Numbered from the stretch's first letter, positions 1 through 9,782 are shown. The stretch: DNA of 64,000 nucleotides from Prochlorococcus marinus str. SB (GCF_000760115.1 NZ_JNAS01000002.1:682001-746000); one strand, 5' to 3'. The notes: generated by a model from the letters alone, not told the origin. Program-made: numbers and translations.

Positions 1-129
1 AAGTATGCCACCAAGAACAGCTTCCTCTGCTTGAACGTTTTGAGGAGGAACTAATCCAGCATTTTCACTATTAAAATCCTTTTTAAAATTTTTATTTTGT
101 CCATTATTTGGAAAAGGTACGGAAACCAT
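1..129 (-). CDS. dnaB: Replicative DNA helicase DnaB, 5' part only
   Basis: Reading the minus strand from the ATG at 127-129 gives 43 codons that run off the left edge of the window. The peptide has a short polar lead and then a PPQNVQAEEAVLGGIL stretch, which is the hallmark start of the DnaB N-terminal domain. DnaB is the hexameric helicase that unwinds DNA ahead of the replisome. It lies directly downstream of rplI on the same strand, a pairing common in bacteria. Only the first ~43 residues are visible, so neither the ATPase domain nor any intein can be assessed. Confidence 0.9.
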   Translation of the reverse strand, partial: MVSVPFPNNGQNKNFKKDFNSENAGLVPPQNVQAEEAVLGGIL

Positions 130-187
130 ATCTTTAATTGCTTAGATATATACTCTGGCTACTTTTCAAAATAATGCAACAAATTGA

Positions 188-643
188 TTAACTTGTTACT
201 TCAATATTTACTTCTGCATTTACTTCTGGATGTAATTTTATTTTTGCAGTAAAGGAACCTAAATTATGAATATCAGGAACGGTAATGTTTCTTCTATCAA
301 TTTCTTTTTTAGTAGCCGCTTCTATCGCTTCGGCAACATCACCATTGGTAACCGTTCCAAAAAGGACACCATCTTCTCCAACCTGTTTTTTGATAGTGAA
401 CCTTCCTATTGTAGATAATGCAGTTTGGAAATCTAAAGCTTCTTGCTTTAATTTATCAGCAGCGATTTTTTCTTTTTCTTTCTTCCTCTCGATTTGTTTA
501 AGGACTGCTGGTGTTACATTCGTTGCCTTGCCATAGGGTATTAGAAAATTTCTTGCGTATCCTGGTGCTACATCAACTAGATCTCCTTCTTTACCTAGAG
601 ATGCGATTGATTCAGTTAATGCGACTTGTATTCTTTTAGCCAT
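188..643 (-). CDS. rplI: 50S ribosomal protein L9
   Basis: L9 is an elongated two-domain protein of the large subunit that binds 23S rRNA near the L1 stalk. The translation begins [20 protein letters not shown] and has the N-terminal signature [13 protein letters not shown], followed by a long Lys/Glu-rich connecting helix and a C-terminal domain containing [20 protein letters not shown]. At 151 residues it has normal length. The frame is open for five more codons upstream (ATG at 656-658), but the family starts at MAKR, so 643 is chosen. It lies 58 bp upstream of dnaB and 20 bp downstream of the desaturase gene, all on the minus strand. Confidence 0.96.
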   Translation of the reverse strand: MAKRIQVALTESIASLGKEGDLVDVAPGYARNFLIPYGKATNVTPAVLKQIERKKEKEKIAADKLKQEALDFQTALSTIGRFTIKKQVGEDGVLFGTVTNGDVAEAIEAATKKEIDRRNITVPDIHNLGSFTAKIKLHPEVNAEVNIEVTS

Positions 644-663
644 GAAAATATTGAACAATATAG

Positions 664-1602
664 TTAATAATAAGACCTAGAGGGTAACTTTACTTTTTTT
701 GCAAAACCAAATTTCGCAAGAATCTTAATATGTTCCCATGTTATGTCTATCTGACCTTTAAATAATCCTTGTTTTGCCGAATTGGGAAATGCATGATGGT
801 TATTATGCCAACCTTCTCCAAAGGTTAATGCAGCAACCCATGCATTATTTTTAGATGAATCACCACTTTCAAATGGTGCTTTACCCCAACAATGCGTCGC
901 GGAGTTGACTAGCCAAGTTACATGATAAACAACCACAAGCCTCAATGGAATCCCCCAAAGGACTAGAGCCCATCCTCCAACTCCTAATTTTTGACCTATT
1001 GCGTACAATGTAAGTCCAATAGGAATTTGTAAGAATAAAAAATATTTATTTAAAAATCTATAGTATGGATCCTTAATTAAATCTGCACTTAGTTTTGGAA
1101 CAGCTTTTAGTGCTTCTACGTCTTTAAACATCCAACCCATATGACTCCACCAAAACCCCTTTTTACTATTGTGATGATCTACTTCAGTATCTGAAAAAGA
1201 GTGGTGATGCCTATGTAAACCTACCCAATCTATTGGCCCATGTTGGCAACTTATGGCTCCGCAGGTAGCAAAAAATCTTTCTAACCATCTTGGTACAATG
1301 AACGATCTGTGTGATAACAATCTGTGATATCCAAGGGTGACTCCTAAACAAGCAGTTACCCAATAAAAAAATAATAATGAAGTGACTGCAGGGAGGCTCC
1401 AAAATTTTGGTTGTAAAGCTACAAGGGAAAGAATATGTATTGCAACCATAAAAACTATTGTTCCCCACGTTTTATGTAGTCTTGGAGGATATCTTTTTGA
1501 ATGACTGGAAGGTTCCAGTAATTTTTCTGAGAGTTCTATAACTTTTTCAGCTGGAACAGGTTTTTTTAATTTTGCTGTTTCTTGGAAAATTACTGAATTC
1601 AT
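664..1602 (-). CDS. desC: Acyl-lipid/acyl-CoA delta-9-type fatty acid desaturase
   Basis: Membrane di-iron desaturase that introduces a double bond into fatty acyl chains of membrane lipids, probably at the delta-9 position. The three family histidine boxes are intact: HRLLSH at residues 93-98, HRHHH at 130-134 and HNNHH at 266-270. Hydrophobic segments lie around residues 45-65 and 72-92, with another pair in the 190-225 region. At 312 residues it matches the short DesC-type enzymes without a cytochrome b5 domain. Family membership is firm; regiospecificity and choice of substrate are inferred. Its promoter probably lies in the 75-bp gap before the divergent gene at 1678. Confidence 0.9.
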   Translation of the reverse strand: MNSVIFQETAKLKKPVPAEKVIELSEKLLEPSSHSKRYPPRLHKTWGTIVFMVAIHILSLVALQPKFWSLPAVTSLLFFYWVTACLGVTLGYHRLLSHRSFIVPRWLERFFATCGAISCQHGPIDWVGLHRHHHSFSDTEVDHHNSKKGFWWSHMGWMFKDVEALKAVPKLSADLIKDPYYRFLNKYFLFLQIPIGLTLYAIGQKLGVGGWALVLWGIPLRLVVVYHVTWLVNSATHCWGKAPFESGDSSKNNAWVAALTFGEGWHNNHHAFPNSAKQGLFKGQIDITWEHIKILAKFGFAKKVKLPSRSYY

Positions 1603-1677
1603 GATATTGAAATACTATTTTCAAAATTACCGATATGTAATATTATCATACTATACTATTGATAAGTTTAATTATCT

Positions 1678-2376
1678 GTGAGTCTCGGATATCGCGATAA
1701 ATTATCTAGAGGTCGAAGGGCTATGGCTCATTTGATACACCTCTGGCATGAAAGAAATGGTTGGTCTCACAGAGTATTGCCATTACTTTCAGAAATTCTA
1801 GATTTAGGTAAAGTCCATAATTCGCAAATTTCTAATCTTAGGAATGGGAAGTTATCTTCGCCGGGCCCTGAAGTTTTTCTTGCTTTAGCTCAAGTTAATA
1901 CGATTCTTGATCAAGGCATTGAAAAAATCAGGGATCGTTTTGAAAGTGATTACCCAGAGTTATGGAAATCTTTGGAGGAGTCTGCATTACCCCTAAAAAA
2001 TGATTCTGGTAATCCATTGTCGGCCGGAGAGTTATTTGAGATATTTTCAGGATTAAAACCTCTACCTTCATCTTTTGACTGGTACATAGAAGATGAAGAA
2101 GCTTCTGCTTTAAGTGATGCTCTTTCAGTGCATTTTTGTCAGAATAAGGCTTGGAGATCATGTAAAATTCAGGTAATGGAAGCCTATGCTGTCAATAAAT
2201 CTGCCCGTAGAGAACGTTTTGCTGAGGTAATTGCAGGAATTAGAGATTATACGGCAGAAGAATTAGATGGAGAACTTCTTGATTTATATGAAGCTTCAAA
2301 AAAACTTTCTTATTTTCAGGGTAGGGGACCTAATGCTTTCCTAGCAGAATTAAGAAATTTAGCTTCTGAAAAATAA
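1678..2376 (+). CDS. Conserved-looking hypothetical protein with an HTH-like segment
   Basis: A 232-residue soluble protein I cannot assign. The frame opens with GTG at 1678 (MSLGYRDKLSRG); an ATG at 1723 is an alternative start. Residues ~40-75 (GKVHNSQISNLRNGKLSSPG and onward) resemble a helix-turn-helix of the XRE type, where a recognition helix would select DNA. The rest is helical and acidic with no catalytic motif I recognise. It is divergent from desC and ends 18 bp before the PLP-enzyme gene, so it may be co-transcribed with that gene and gcvH-gcvP. A role as a regulator of that group is only a guess from position. Confidence 0.75.
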   Translation: MSLGYRDKLSRGRRAMAHLIHLWHERNGWSHRVLPLLSEILDLGKVHNSQISNLRNGKLSSPGPEVFLALAQVNTILDQGIEKIRDRFESDYPELWKSLEESALPLKNDSGNPLSAGELFEIFSGLKPLPSSFDWYIEDEEASALSDALSVHFCQNKAWRSCKIQVMEAYAVNKSARRERFAEVIAGIRDYTAEELDGELLDLYEASKKLSYFQGRGPNAFLAELRNLASEK

Positions 2377-2394
2377 CATGAATTTTCATAATAA

Positions 2395-3687
2395 ATGACT
2401 CTTGACAATAACTTAAAACTGGCTGAAAACGCTGTTCTTACTGTCGAAGAGAGTTTAAGTAAAGTTTTCCAAGAAAGGTCTAATCAGGTTTTCCAGAAAT
2501 TAGAAAATATTTTGACAATTTTTAAGGAAGAAAAAGTTTCTACTAGTCATTTCAATCAATCTTCAGGTAGTGGTCATGATGATATATCTAGAGAAAAAAT
2601 TGATGCGGTTTTTGCAAGATTTTTTCTTGCTGAAAAGGCGGCTGTGAGGATGCAATTTGTAAGTGGAACCCATGCAATAAGTTCTGTCTTATTTGGAATT
2701 CTTCGACCTGGAGATGTAATGTTATCTCTTACAGGACAACCATATGACACGTTAGAAGAAGTCATAGGAATAAGGGGAGGAGGAAAAGGATCACTTAAAG
2801 ATTTTGACATCAAATATAAGCAAGTAAATATCTGCGAGAATTTTGATTCTTTTGAAGAAAAAATTGTTCATTTTTTTAAAGAAAATTCATGCAAATTAGT
2901 ATTCATACAAAAAAGTTGTGGATATAGTTGGAGAAAGTCTCTTACGAATCATCAGATAGAGAAAATTTGTAGTCTTATTCATTCTCTTGATCCTAATTGT
3001 ATATGTTTTGTTGATAACTGTTACGGGGAGCTTGTTGAAGATAGTGAACCAATTTCTAAAGGGGCAAATATAATTGCTGGATCATTGATTAAAAATTTGG
3101 GAGGAACAATAGTTCCTACTGGTGGGTACGTAGCAGGAGATACAGAGTTGGTTGAGATGGCATGTTCTAGATTAACCTCACCAGGCATTGGTTCTTCTGC
3201 AGGAATAAATTTTGGACTAGGAAGATTAATTTTGCAGGGTTTGTTTTTAGCACCACAAATTGTTCACGAATCATTAAAAGGTGCTGATATGGTTGCAGCA
3301 GTCTTTAAAAATTTGGGATTTAAGGTTTTACCAGAGCCTGCAACTTATAGATCTGATCTTATTCAGTCAGTAAGATTGAATAATCCTGTTTTGGTACAAA
3401 AAATTTGTCAATCTTTTCAAAATTCTTCACCAGTAGATTCTTTTCTGAATGTTGTTCCATCTTCAATGGATGGATATGATTCAAAATTATTAATGGCAGG
3501 AGGTACCTTTATTGAAGGTAGTACAAGTGAATTTTCTGCTGATGCCCCTCTAAGAGATCCTTACAATATTTTTGTTCAAGGTGGTTCTCACATGGCTCAC
3601 ATCAAAATTGCATTAATTCGATTATTATTTGAACTATTAGAGGAAAAATTAATTTCAAAGGATTCTCTACTTCCTTTATCTACTTAA
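2395..3687 (+). CDS. PLP-dependent enzyme, aluminium-resistance/methionine gamma-lyase family
   Basis: A fold-type I pyridoxal-phosphate enzyme of 430 residues. It resembles the cystathionine beta-lyase-like family named after aluminium resistance (COG4100 type), probably acting on a sulfur amino acid. Visible family motifs are SSGSGHDDISREKIDAVFA near residues 62-80, FVSGTHAISSVLFGIL around 85-100, and GSLIKNLGGTIVPTGGYVAG around 229-248. K233 in the last of these is the expected Schiff-base lysine. It ends 2 bp before gcvH, which suggests one transcript with the glycine cleavage genes. The true substrate is not shown by sequence; the aluminium label is historical for the family. Confidence 0.85.
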   Translation: MTLDNNLKLAENAVLTVEESLSKVFQERSNQVFQKLENILTIFKEEKVSTSHFNQSSGSGHDDISREKIDAVFARFFLAEKAAVRMQFVSGTHAISSVLFGILRPGDVMLSLTGQPYDTLEEVIGIRGGGKGSLKDFDIKYKQVNICENFDSFEEKIVHFFKENSCKLVFIQKSCGYSWRKSLTNHQIEKICSLIHSLDPNCICFVDNCYGELVEDSEPISKGANIIAGSLIKNLGGTIVPTGGYVAGDTELVEMACSRLTSPGIGSSAGINFGLGRLILQGLFLAPQIVHESLKGADMVAAVFKNLGFKVLPEPATYRSDLIQSVRLNNPVLVQKICQSFQNSSPVDSFLNVVPSSMDGYDSKLLMAGGTFIEGSTSEFSADAPLRDPYNIFVQGGSHMAHIKIALIRLLFELLEEKLISKDSLLPLST

Positions 3688-3689
3688 TC

Positions 3690-4079
3690 ATGTCTTACAA
3701 GTTTCCAGACAACCTCAACTATGCTGATACTCATGAATATGTCTTGGAAGAAAATGGACTATTAAAAATTGGAGTTAGTGAATTCGCTATAGATCAATTA
3801 GGAGATATTGTTTTTGTTGAATTAGCTGATGAAGGTGCGACTTTAGAGAAAGGCGATACTTTTGGAACAATAGAATCAGTTAAGGCAGTTGAGGAAGTCT
3901 ATCTGCCTTTTTCAGGGGAAATAGTATCTGTAAATGAAAGTGTTATTGAGAACCCTGAGCTTTTACAGAATGATCCGATTGGAGACGGTTGGTTAGTCAT
4001 TTTGAAACCAGAATCAAAAGCATCAATTACTGATTTGATGACCTCTGAGGAATATCAATCAAAGGTTGTACCAAAATAA
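3690..4079 (+). CDS. gcvH: Glycine cleavage system H protein
   Basis: Lipoyl carrier of the glycine cleavage complex; it shuttles the aminomethyl group from GcvP to GcvT, which is essential for recovering carbon from photorespiratory glycine. The 129-residue protein has the usual length, and the lipoylation motif IESVKAVEEVYLPFSGE places the modified lysine at K65. The N-terminus (YKFPDNLNYADTHEYV) also fits the family. It starts 2 bp after the PLP-enzyme gene and 45 bp ahead of gcvP, so the three are probably one operon. gcvT and the dihydrolipoamide dehydrogenase gene are not in this window. Confidence 0.97.
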   Translation: MSYKFPDNLNYADTHEYVLEENGLLKIGVSEFAIDQLGDIVFVELADEGATLEKGDTFGTIESVKAVEEVYLPFSGEIVSVNESVIENPELLQNDPIGDGWLVILKPESKASITDLMTSEEYQSKVVPK

Positions 4080-4124
4080 GGCAAACTTTTTAAAAAGAGC
4101 TATTTTAAAGAAAAATATTTTAAT

Positions 4125-7034
4125 ATGACATCTAAATTTGGGTCTGATTTGTTTATAGATAGGCATCTTGGGTTAGGAGATAATGATGAAAGAATTATGC
4201 TGAACAAGCTTGGTTTTAATAATATTGATCAATTTATAAATCAAGTTGTTCCTGAAGATATTCAACTTAAAGATAAATCTTCAGAAATATTGCCCCAAGG
4301 TTGTTCAGAAATTGAAGCTTTAAACGAATTGGAAGAGATTTCGAATAAAAATACTAAAATGAGATCACTTATAGGCCTTGGTTATTATGACAATCATATG
4401 CCTAAAGTAATCCAAAGACATGTTCTTGAAAATCCAAGGTGGTACACGTCTTATACTCCATATCAAGCAGAAATTGCACAAGGAAGATTAGAAGCTCTAT
4501 TTAATTTTCAGACTATTGTTTGTGAACTAACAGGATTCCCTGTCGCTAATGCATCTTTGTTGGATGAGGGTACTGCCGCAGCAGAAGCCATGGCTATGAG
4601 TTTTTCCTCTAGAAAAAATAAATCTTCAAAAGTGTACTTGGTGGAGTCAAATGTTTTTGATCATACTTTTAATGTTCTACAAACCAGAGCAAAACCTTTG
4701 GGAATATCATTAAAACGCTTTACTCAAAGCAACCTTCCTAACCATGATAATGTTTTTGGAATGTTGTTGCAATTACCTGGTAAAAATGGACAATTATATG
4801 ATCCCACATTCTTAATATCCAAAGCACATAGATCAGAAATTATTGTTACGGCATGTATTGATCCACTAGCACAAGTTTTGATTAAACCAATTTCTGAATT
4901 TGGTGTTGATGTAGCAGTGGGTAGTATGCAAAGATTTGGTGTACCAATGGGTTTTGGTGGCCCCCATGCAGCATATTTTGCTTGTAGCGAAAAATATAAA
5001 AGGCTGATACCCGGAAGAATTGTTGGGCAAACTCTCTCTAAAAATGGAGAAAAGTCTCTAAGACTAGCATTGCAAACAAGAGAGCAACATATCAGAAGGG
5101 AAAAGGCCACCAGTAATATTTGTACTGCTCAATCTTTATTAGCCATAATTTCTTCTTTTTATGCTATTTATCATGGACCCTCTGGATTAACTCAAATTGC
5201 TAAGAGATTAGTTGAGTTGAGAATAAATTTAGAATCAAGTTTAGCTGCTTTAGGTTTTGATATTCCAGATGGGATTAGATTTGATAGTGTTGATGTTTAT
5301 TCTGAGCACTCCCAGAGGATCCATAATGAAGCTTTAAAAAATGGCTATAACTTAAGAATTTTGCCGTTGGGATCAACTATTGAAAATTCAACTGGCTTTG
5401 GGATCTCTTTAGATGAGCTCAGTAATGAAAAAGAAATAAAAGATATTTTGACTTTCATAGCAAACCTTATAGAAAAAGAAGAAGATTTAAAGCATATAAA
5501 ATTTGATAAAGAATTTCATCTTGAAAGTTTAGCTTTGAGATCCAGTGCATGGATGCAGCAAGATATATTCACAAATTACCAAAGTGAAACTGAATTAATG
5601 AGATATATATTCCGACTTGCAGAAAAAGATTTTTCTTTGGTAGATGGGATGATGCCATTGGGTAGCTGTACCATGAAGTTAAATTCTGCAGCAGAGTTAA
5701 ATCCAGTCTCTTGGGCTAATTTATCTTCCATGCATCCTTTTTCCCCACCAGATCAAACTAAAGGCTATTCAAAAATTATATCTGACCTAGAAAAATGGAT
5801 AAGTGAGATTGTTGGTTTAAAATCAGTTTCTTTTCAACCAAATGCAGGCTCTCAAGGAGAGTTTGCAGGTTTATTGGCAATTAATTCTTATTTTGAATCA
5901 AAAGGTGAACTGTTAAGAAAAAAATGTTTAATTCCAAAAAGTGCTCATGGAACAAATCCTGCTAGTGCAGTTATGGCAGGTTTTGACGTGTTAACTGTCG
6001 AATGTGATGACGAAGGAAATATTGATTATCAAGATTTGTCAATCAAGGTCAAGAAATTTGATAACCAAATAGGGGCTCTTATGTTGACTTATCCCTCTAC
6101 TCATGGAGTTTTTGAATTACAAATCAGAAAGATATGTGATTTAATTCATTCTGTGGGGGGATTTGTCTATTTAGATGGAGCAAATTTGAACGCTCAGGTT
6201 GGATTATGCAAACCTGGAAATTATGGCGTTGATGTTTGTCATTTGAATTTACATAAAACATTCTGCATTCCACATGGAGGTGGTGGTCCAGGAGTAGGTC
6301 CAGTTGCTGCATCAGAAACTTTAAGCCCATACCTTCCTACTCATTCTTTAATGGATAATAATTTATCTAATAGTTTTAATTTCGTATCTTCTGCTAAGCA
6401 TGGGAGTGCAAGTATTCTTCCAATAAGTTGGATGTATATTAAAATGGCAGGTCTTGGTGGGTTAAGGAAAGCAACTTCGCACGCAATTTTATCTGCAAAT
6501 TATATTGCGCATTCCTTAAAACATAAATTCAAAATTCTCTATAAAGGAAAAAATAATTTTGTCGCACATGAATGTATTTTAGATTTTAGAGATTTAAAAT
6601 CCAAAACTGGATTGAGTGTCAATGATTTAGCTAAACGATTAATTGATTATAGTTTTCATGCCCCAACTATTAGTTGGCCTGTTCCAGAAACCATAATGAT
6701 AGAGCCTACTGAAAGTGAAAGTTTGGCAGAAGTAGATAGATTTTGTGAGGCTATGCTATTGATTGGAGAAGAAATCAGTGAAATAGAAAATAATCATGAA
6801 TTAAAAAATAATAATGTAATAAGCAATGCTCCCCATACGCTGAAAGAGTTAATTGCTGATAATTGGCAATATTCTTATTCAAAAGAAAAGGCTTCTTTCC
6901 CTTATAAAACTCCTACAACTATTAAGTTTTGGTCTTCAGTCTCTAGGATTAATAATGCATATGGGGATCGCAATTTAATTTGTTCTTGCAATGTAAATCA
7001 AGATGAGACTTTAGAAGAAAAAAAATGTGCTTAA
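4125..7034 (+). CDS. gcvP: Glycine dehydrogenase (decarboxylating), P protein
   Basis: PLP enzyme that decarboxylates glycine and loads the residue onto lipoyl-GcvH. At 969 residues it is the single-chain dimer-like form found in cyanobacteria and proteobacteria. The N-half holds the FIDRHLGLGDNDERIML start and the C-half holds the active-site segment LNLHKTFCIPHGGGGPG, with the PLP lysine at K711. Other family landmarks are MMPLGSCTMKLN near 510-521 and SAHGTNPASAVMAG near 605-618. A 44-bp AT-rich gap with a CTTTTTAAAAAG palindrome at 4086-4097 separates it from gcvH; I see no glycine riboswitch there. Confidence 0.97.
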   Translation: MTSKFGSDLFIDRHLGLGDNDERIMLNKLGFNNIDQFINQVVPEDIQLKDKSSEILPQGCSEIEALNELEEISNKNTKMRSLIGLGYYDNHMPKVIQRHVLENPRWYTSYTPYQAEIAQGRLEALFNFQTIVCELTGFPVANASLLDEGTAAAEAMAMSFSSRKNKSSKVYLVESNVFDHTFNVLQTRAKPLGISLKRFTQSNLPNHDNVFGMLLQLPGKNGQLYDPTFLISKAHRSEIIVTACIDPLAQVLIKPISEFGVDVAVGSMQRFGVPMGFGGPHAAYFACSEKYKRLIPGRIVGQTLSKNGEKSLRLALQTREQHIRREKATSNICTAQSLLAIISSFYAIYHGPSGLTQIAKRLVELRINLESSLAALGFDIPDGIRFDSVDVYSEHSQRIHNEALKNGYNLRILPLGSTIENSTGFGISLDELSNEKEIKDILTFIANLIEKEEDLKHIKFDKEFHLESLALRSSAWMQQDIFTNYQSETELMRYIFRLAEKDFSLVDGMMPLGSCTMKLNSAAELNPVSWANLSSMHPFSPPDQTKGYSKIISDLEKWISEIVGLKSVSFQPNAGSQGEFAGLLAINSYFESKGELLRKKCLIPKSAHGTNPASAVMAGFDVLTVECDDEGNIDYQDLSIKVKKFDNQIGALMLTYPSTHGVFELQIRKICDLIHSVGGFVYLDGANLNAQVGLCKPGNYGVDVCHLNLHKTFCIPHGGGGPGVGPVAASETLSPYLPTHSLMDNNLSNSFNFVSSAKHGSASILPISWMYIKMAGLGGLRKATSHAILSANYIAHSLKHKFKILYKGKNNFVAHECILDFRDLKSKTGLSVNDLAKRLIDYSFHAPTISWPVPETIMIEPTESESLAEVDRFCEAMLLIGEEISEIENNHELKNNNVISNAPHTLKELIADNWQYSYSKEKASFPYKTPTTIKFWSSVSRINNAYGDRNLICSCNVNQDETLEEKKCA

Positions 7035-7163
7035 AGGACTAGCGTCACAGTATTTACTTAGTTATTATCAATGTGAATAAAAATTTAATATTTTCTTATA
7101 GAAGTTTTTTAAATTTTTTTTTTAGAATATTCGAGCATCAAATTTTTTGGGGTATTTGAAGCT

Positions 7164-7412
7164 ATGACCAAAGATTTTAAATCTGGTAATGTTATGCAAC
7201 TGCCAGTTAAAAACGTCAACTTACCAAATTTTGTAAATAATTTTTCTGGAGATAACTCAAATATTTGTTCCATTGAGGGAACAAATGTTATAAGAGTACC
7301 TTTTGGTAAAAAATTCTCAAAGAAGAAAAGGCCTGAAAAGAATCAAAATATAGCTACTCTAATACTTCCTTTAAGTTCATATAATAATCCTACGCCCCCA
7401 CATGTAGCATAA
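7164..7412 (+). CDS. Small hypothetical protein (82 aa)
   Basis: A short open frame with an ATG at 7164 that encodes a polar 82-residue protein with a basic patch (FGKKFSKKKRPEK) and a Pro-rich end. It has no signal peptide, membrane segment or motif I recognise. Support is modest: it occupies the whole gap between gcvP and the convergent sqdX, its codon use matches the neighbouring genes, and nothing longer competes on the other strand. It ends 15 bp before the sqdX stop. The 129-bp gap upstream of it is very AT-rich, with long T runs. Confidence 0.55.
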   Translation: MTKDFKSGNVMQLPVKNVNLPNFVNNFSGDNSNICSIEGTNVIRVPFGKKFSKKKRPEKNQNIATLILPLSSYNNPTPPHVA

Positions 7413-7427
7413 TAATTTAGATCAAAT

Positions 7428-8561
7428 TTAATCTATTTCTTTGAGCGTATCTGAATAATAATTTTGCAGTTGTAATGTTGCTTGATTCCAATCCCATTTT
7501 TCTGCTTCGTTTCGCGCCTCTTTTCTCATAATTTCTCTTTTATCTTCGTTTTCTAGAATTTTTTTTGTTGCTTCAATCAAACTTTGTACTCCATTATCTT
7601 TTTCATCTGGATCATATAAACAACCATTAATCCCATCGCTAATTATATCTGGAATCCCTCCCTTGTTGGCTCCAATAACTGGACATCCTGCGGCCATTGC
7701 TTCGAGTAGAACTAAACCAAGTGTTTCTGTACTAGAGGGAAATAAAAATATATCTCCAGAGGCATAGGCGCTAGCAAGTTCATCACCAGATAAATATCCT
7801 ATGAAATTAGTCTTGGTATTTTCGAAGATTTTTTCAAGCTGGTTTCTATACGGGCCGTCACCTACAAGTGCTAGACAAGCATTAGGGATACTTTCTAAGA
7901 CTGGTTTAATTCTCTCAATTTGTTTTTCTGCTGATAATCTTCCTACATAAATCAATAAATAATTAGCATCTTTATATTTTCCAAATAATTTATCTCTCAT
8001 TTTCTCACTTCTTAAATCTGGTCTGAAACTGTAAGTATCTACTCCTCTTTGCCAAAGAGCAGTCCTTTGAATACCTTTATCTTTTAATTCATTGACCATA
8101 GCGGTGGAAGTACACAAATTTAACAATGCTTGATTATGAGCTGCTTTAAGTAATTCCCACAAAAGTGGCTCTAGCATACCCATACCGTAATGTTCCAGAT
8201 ATTTCGGAAGATGAGTATGGTAGCTAGCAATTAAAGGAATATTATTAGTTTTCGCCAACCATATGCCACCTAAGCCGAGTACAGCTGGATTAACAACATG
8301 TATCAAATCTGGGTTAAATTTTTCTAACTTATCTGAGACTGCAGGACCTGGTAAACCAAGCTTCAACTCTGGGTATAAGGGTAATGGCATTGCAGCTACT
8401 CCCACTACAGTTGCTCCCATATATGATTCTGGACACCCCTCTGGACAAAAAATTATAACTTCATCACCATTTTTTATTAAAAATTCAATTGTTTTAGTCA
8501 GTCTTGTGACTATGCCGTCAACTTTAGGTAAAAAAGTTTCAGTAAACAATGCAATTTTCAC
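7428..8561 (-). CDS. sqdX: Sulfoquinovosyltransferase SqdX (sulfolipid synthase)
   Basis: GT4 glycosyltransferase that moves sulfoquinovose from UDP-sulfoquinovose to diacylglycerol, giving the thylakoid lipid SQDG. SQDG replaces phospholipids in phosphate-poor water. The 377-residue protein has the retaining GT4 layout: an N-terminal LFTETFLPKVDGIVTRL start, SYHTHLPKYLEHYG near residues 113-126, and the C-terminal nucleotide-sugar site PSSTETLGLVLLEAMAAGCP near residues 275-294. It lies 27 bp downstream of sqdB on the same strand, and that pairing is what distinguishes it from other GT4 enzymes. Confidence 0.93.
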   Translation of the reverse strand: MKIALFTETFLPKVDGIVTRLTKTIEFLIKNGDEVIIFCPEGCPESYMGATVVGVAAMPLPLYPELKLGLPGPAVSDKLEKFNPDLIHVVNPAVLGLGGIWLAKTNNIPLIASYHTHLPKYLEHYGMGMLEPLLWELLKAAHNQALLNLCTSTAMVNELKDKGIQRTALWQRGVDTYSFRPDLRSEKMRDKLFGKYKDANYLLIYVGRLSAEKQIERIKPVLESIPNACLALVGDGPYRNQLEKIFENTKTNFIGYLSGDELASAYASGDIFLFPSSTETLGLVLLEAMAAGCPVIGANKGGIPDIISDGINGCLYDPDEKDNGVQSLIEATKKILENEDKREIMRKEARNEAEKWDWNQATLQLQNYYSDTLKEID

Positions 8562-8588
8562 TTTCTTAAGGTAACTATTTCAAAAATT

Positions 8589-9782
8589 TTAATTAGTCTT
8601 TATAGCCTCAGCTTGTTTTTTTGTCCAGGATGAAACACAAGGTATGCGATTAAGATCACATCTATTGGAGTATTTTTTAGCAACTTCAACAACTTCTTCT
8701 AATAAGCCATTATCAAGAGTAGTTGGGTTTAAACCTAATTCTATAAAGCATTTATTATCAACAATTAGATCATTTTCTACTGCTTCATTCCTTGGATTTG
8801 GTAAATAATTGATATCAGCTCCAGTTAGAGAAGCAACTTTTTTAGCTAGTTCTCCAACTTGATGACTTTCAGTCATTTGATTAAAGATTTTGACTCTTTC
8901 TCCAGATTTTGGAGGATTTTCAAGAGCAAGTTGTACGCATTTTACAGAGTCTTTTATATGTATAAATGCTCTTGTTTGCCCTCCTGTCCCATGAACACTT
9001 AATGGATATCCAATTGCAGCTTGCATTAGAAATCTGTTTAAAACAGTTCCATAATCTCCGTCATAGTCAAATCGGTTTGTCAATCTAGGATCTTTTAAAG
9101 TTGCTTCTGTATTTGTTCCCCAAACAATGCCTTGATGTAGATCAGTGATCCTTACAAGATCATTTTTGTTGTAGTAAAGAAATAATAATTGATCTAAAGT
9201 TTTAGTCATATGGTAGACACTACCTGGGCTGGCAGGGTGTAATATTTCTTCTTCAAAGCGGCTTCCATCAGGTTGTGGAACTTCAACTTTTAGATAACCC
9301 TCTGGAATTGTTGCACCTCTATGTGATCCATATCCGTAGACTCCCATTGTTCCTAAATGAACAACATGAATATCTAAATTACTCTCTACTATCGCAGCAA
9401 GTAGGTTGTGGGTGCCATTAACATTATTATCTACTGTATATCTTTTGGTAAAACTCGATTTCATTGAGTATGGTGCTGCTCTTTGTTCTGCAAAATGGAT
9501 TACGGAATCTGGTTTTTCATCAATGAGCAAATTGAGTAATTTTTGATATTGCTTAGAGATATCCATGTTAAGAAATCTCATAGGCTTGCCTCCAATCTCT
9601 TCCCATGCAGAAAGTCGTTCCGTTATAGATGAAATTGGAGTTAAAGATTCTACCTCTAGATCAATATCAATTTTTCTACGACTTAAATTGTCGACAATAA
9701 TTACATCATGATTTTGCTCTGCTAAATTCACCGCACAAGGCCAACCGCAAAAACCATCTCCACCTAGAACAATAACTTTCAC
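8589..9782 (-). CDS. sqdB: UDP-sulfoquinovose synthase SqdB
   Basis: Short-chain dehydrogenase-type enzyme that makes UDP-sulfoquinovose from UDP-glucose and sulfite, the first committed step of sulfolipid synthesis. The 397-residue protein starts with the SqdB-specific nucleotide-binding motif VLGGDGFCGWPCAVNLA. It carries the catalytic Thr in HLGTMGVYGYG and the Tyr/Lys pair in VYHMTKTLD. It is the first gene of the sqdB-sqdX pair. The 170-bp region 9783-9952 upstream holds its promoter and no ORF or RNA I can recognise. Confidence 0.96.
   Translation of the reverse strand: MKVIVLGGDGFCGWPCAVNLAEQNHDVIIVDNLSRRKIDIDLEVESLTPISSITERLSAWEEIGGKPMRFLNMDISKQYQKLLNLLIDEKPDSVIHFAEQRAAPYSMKSSFTKRYTVDNNVNGTHNLLAAIVESNLDIHVVHLGTMGVYGYGSHRGATIPEGYLKVEVPQPDGSRFEEEILHPASPGSVYHMTKTLDQLLFLYYNKNDLVRITDLHQGIVWGTNTEATLKDPRLTNRFDYDGDYGTVLNRFLMQAAIGYPLSVHGTGGQTRAFIHIKDSVKCVQLALENPPKSGERVKIFNQMTESHQVGELAKKVASLTGADINYLPNPRNEAVENDLIVDNKCFIELGLNPTTLDNGLLEEVVEVAKKYSNRCDLNRIPCVSSWTKKQAEAIKTN

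Noticed and set aside
285-536. 83-codon ORF antisense to rplI
   Set aside because: It is a shadow of the L9 gene with no sensible protein features.
4080-4124. Possible glycine riboswitch before gcvP
   Set aside because: The gap is only 45 bp and lacks any room for the conserved aptamer; only a short A/T palindrome is present.
7035-7163. Small RNA in the AT-rich gap after gcvP
   Set aside because: Only T/A-rich sequence is seen, without a stable hairpin or conserved motif I can recognise.
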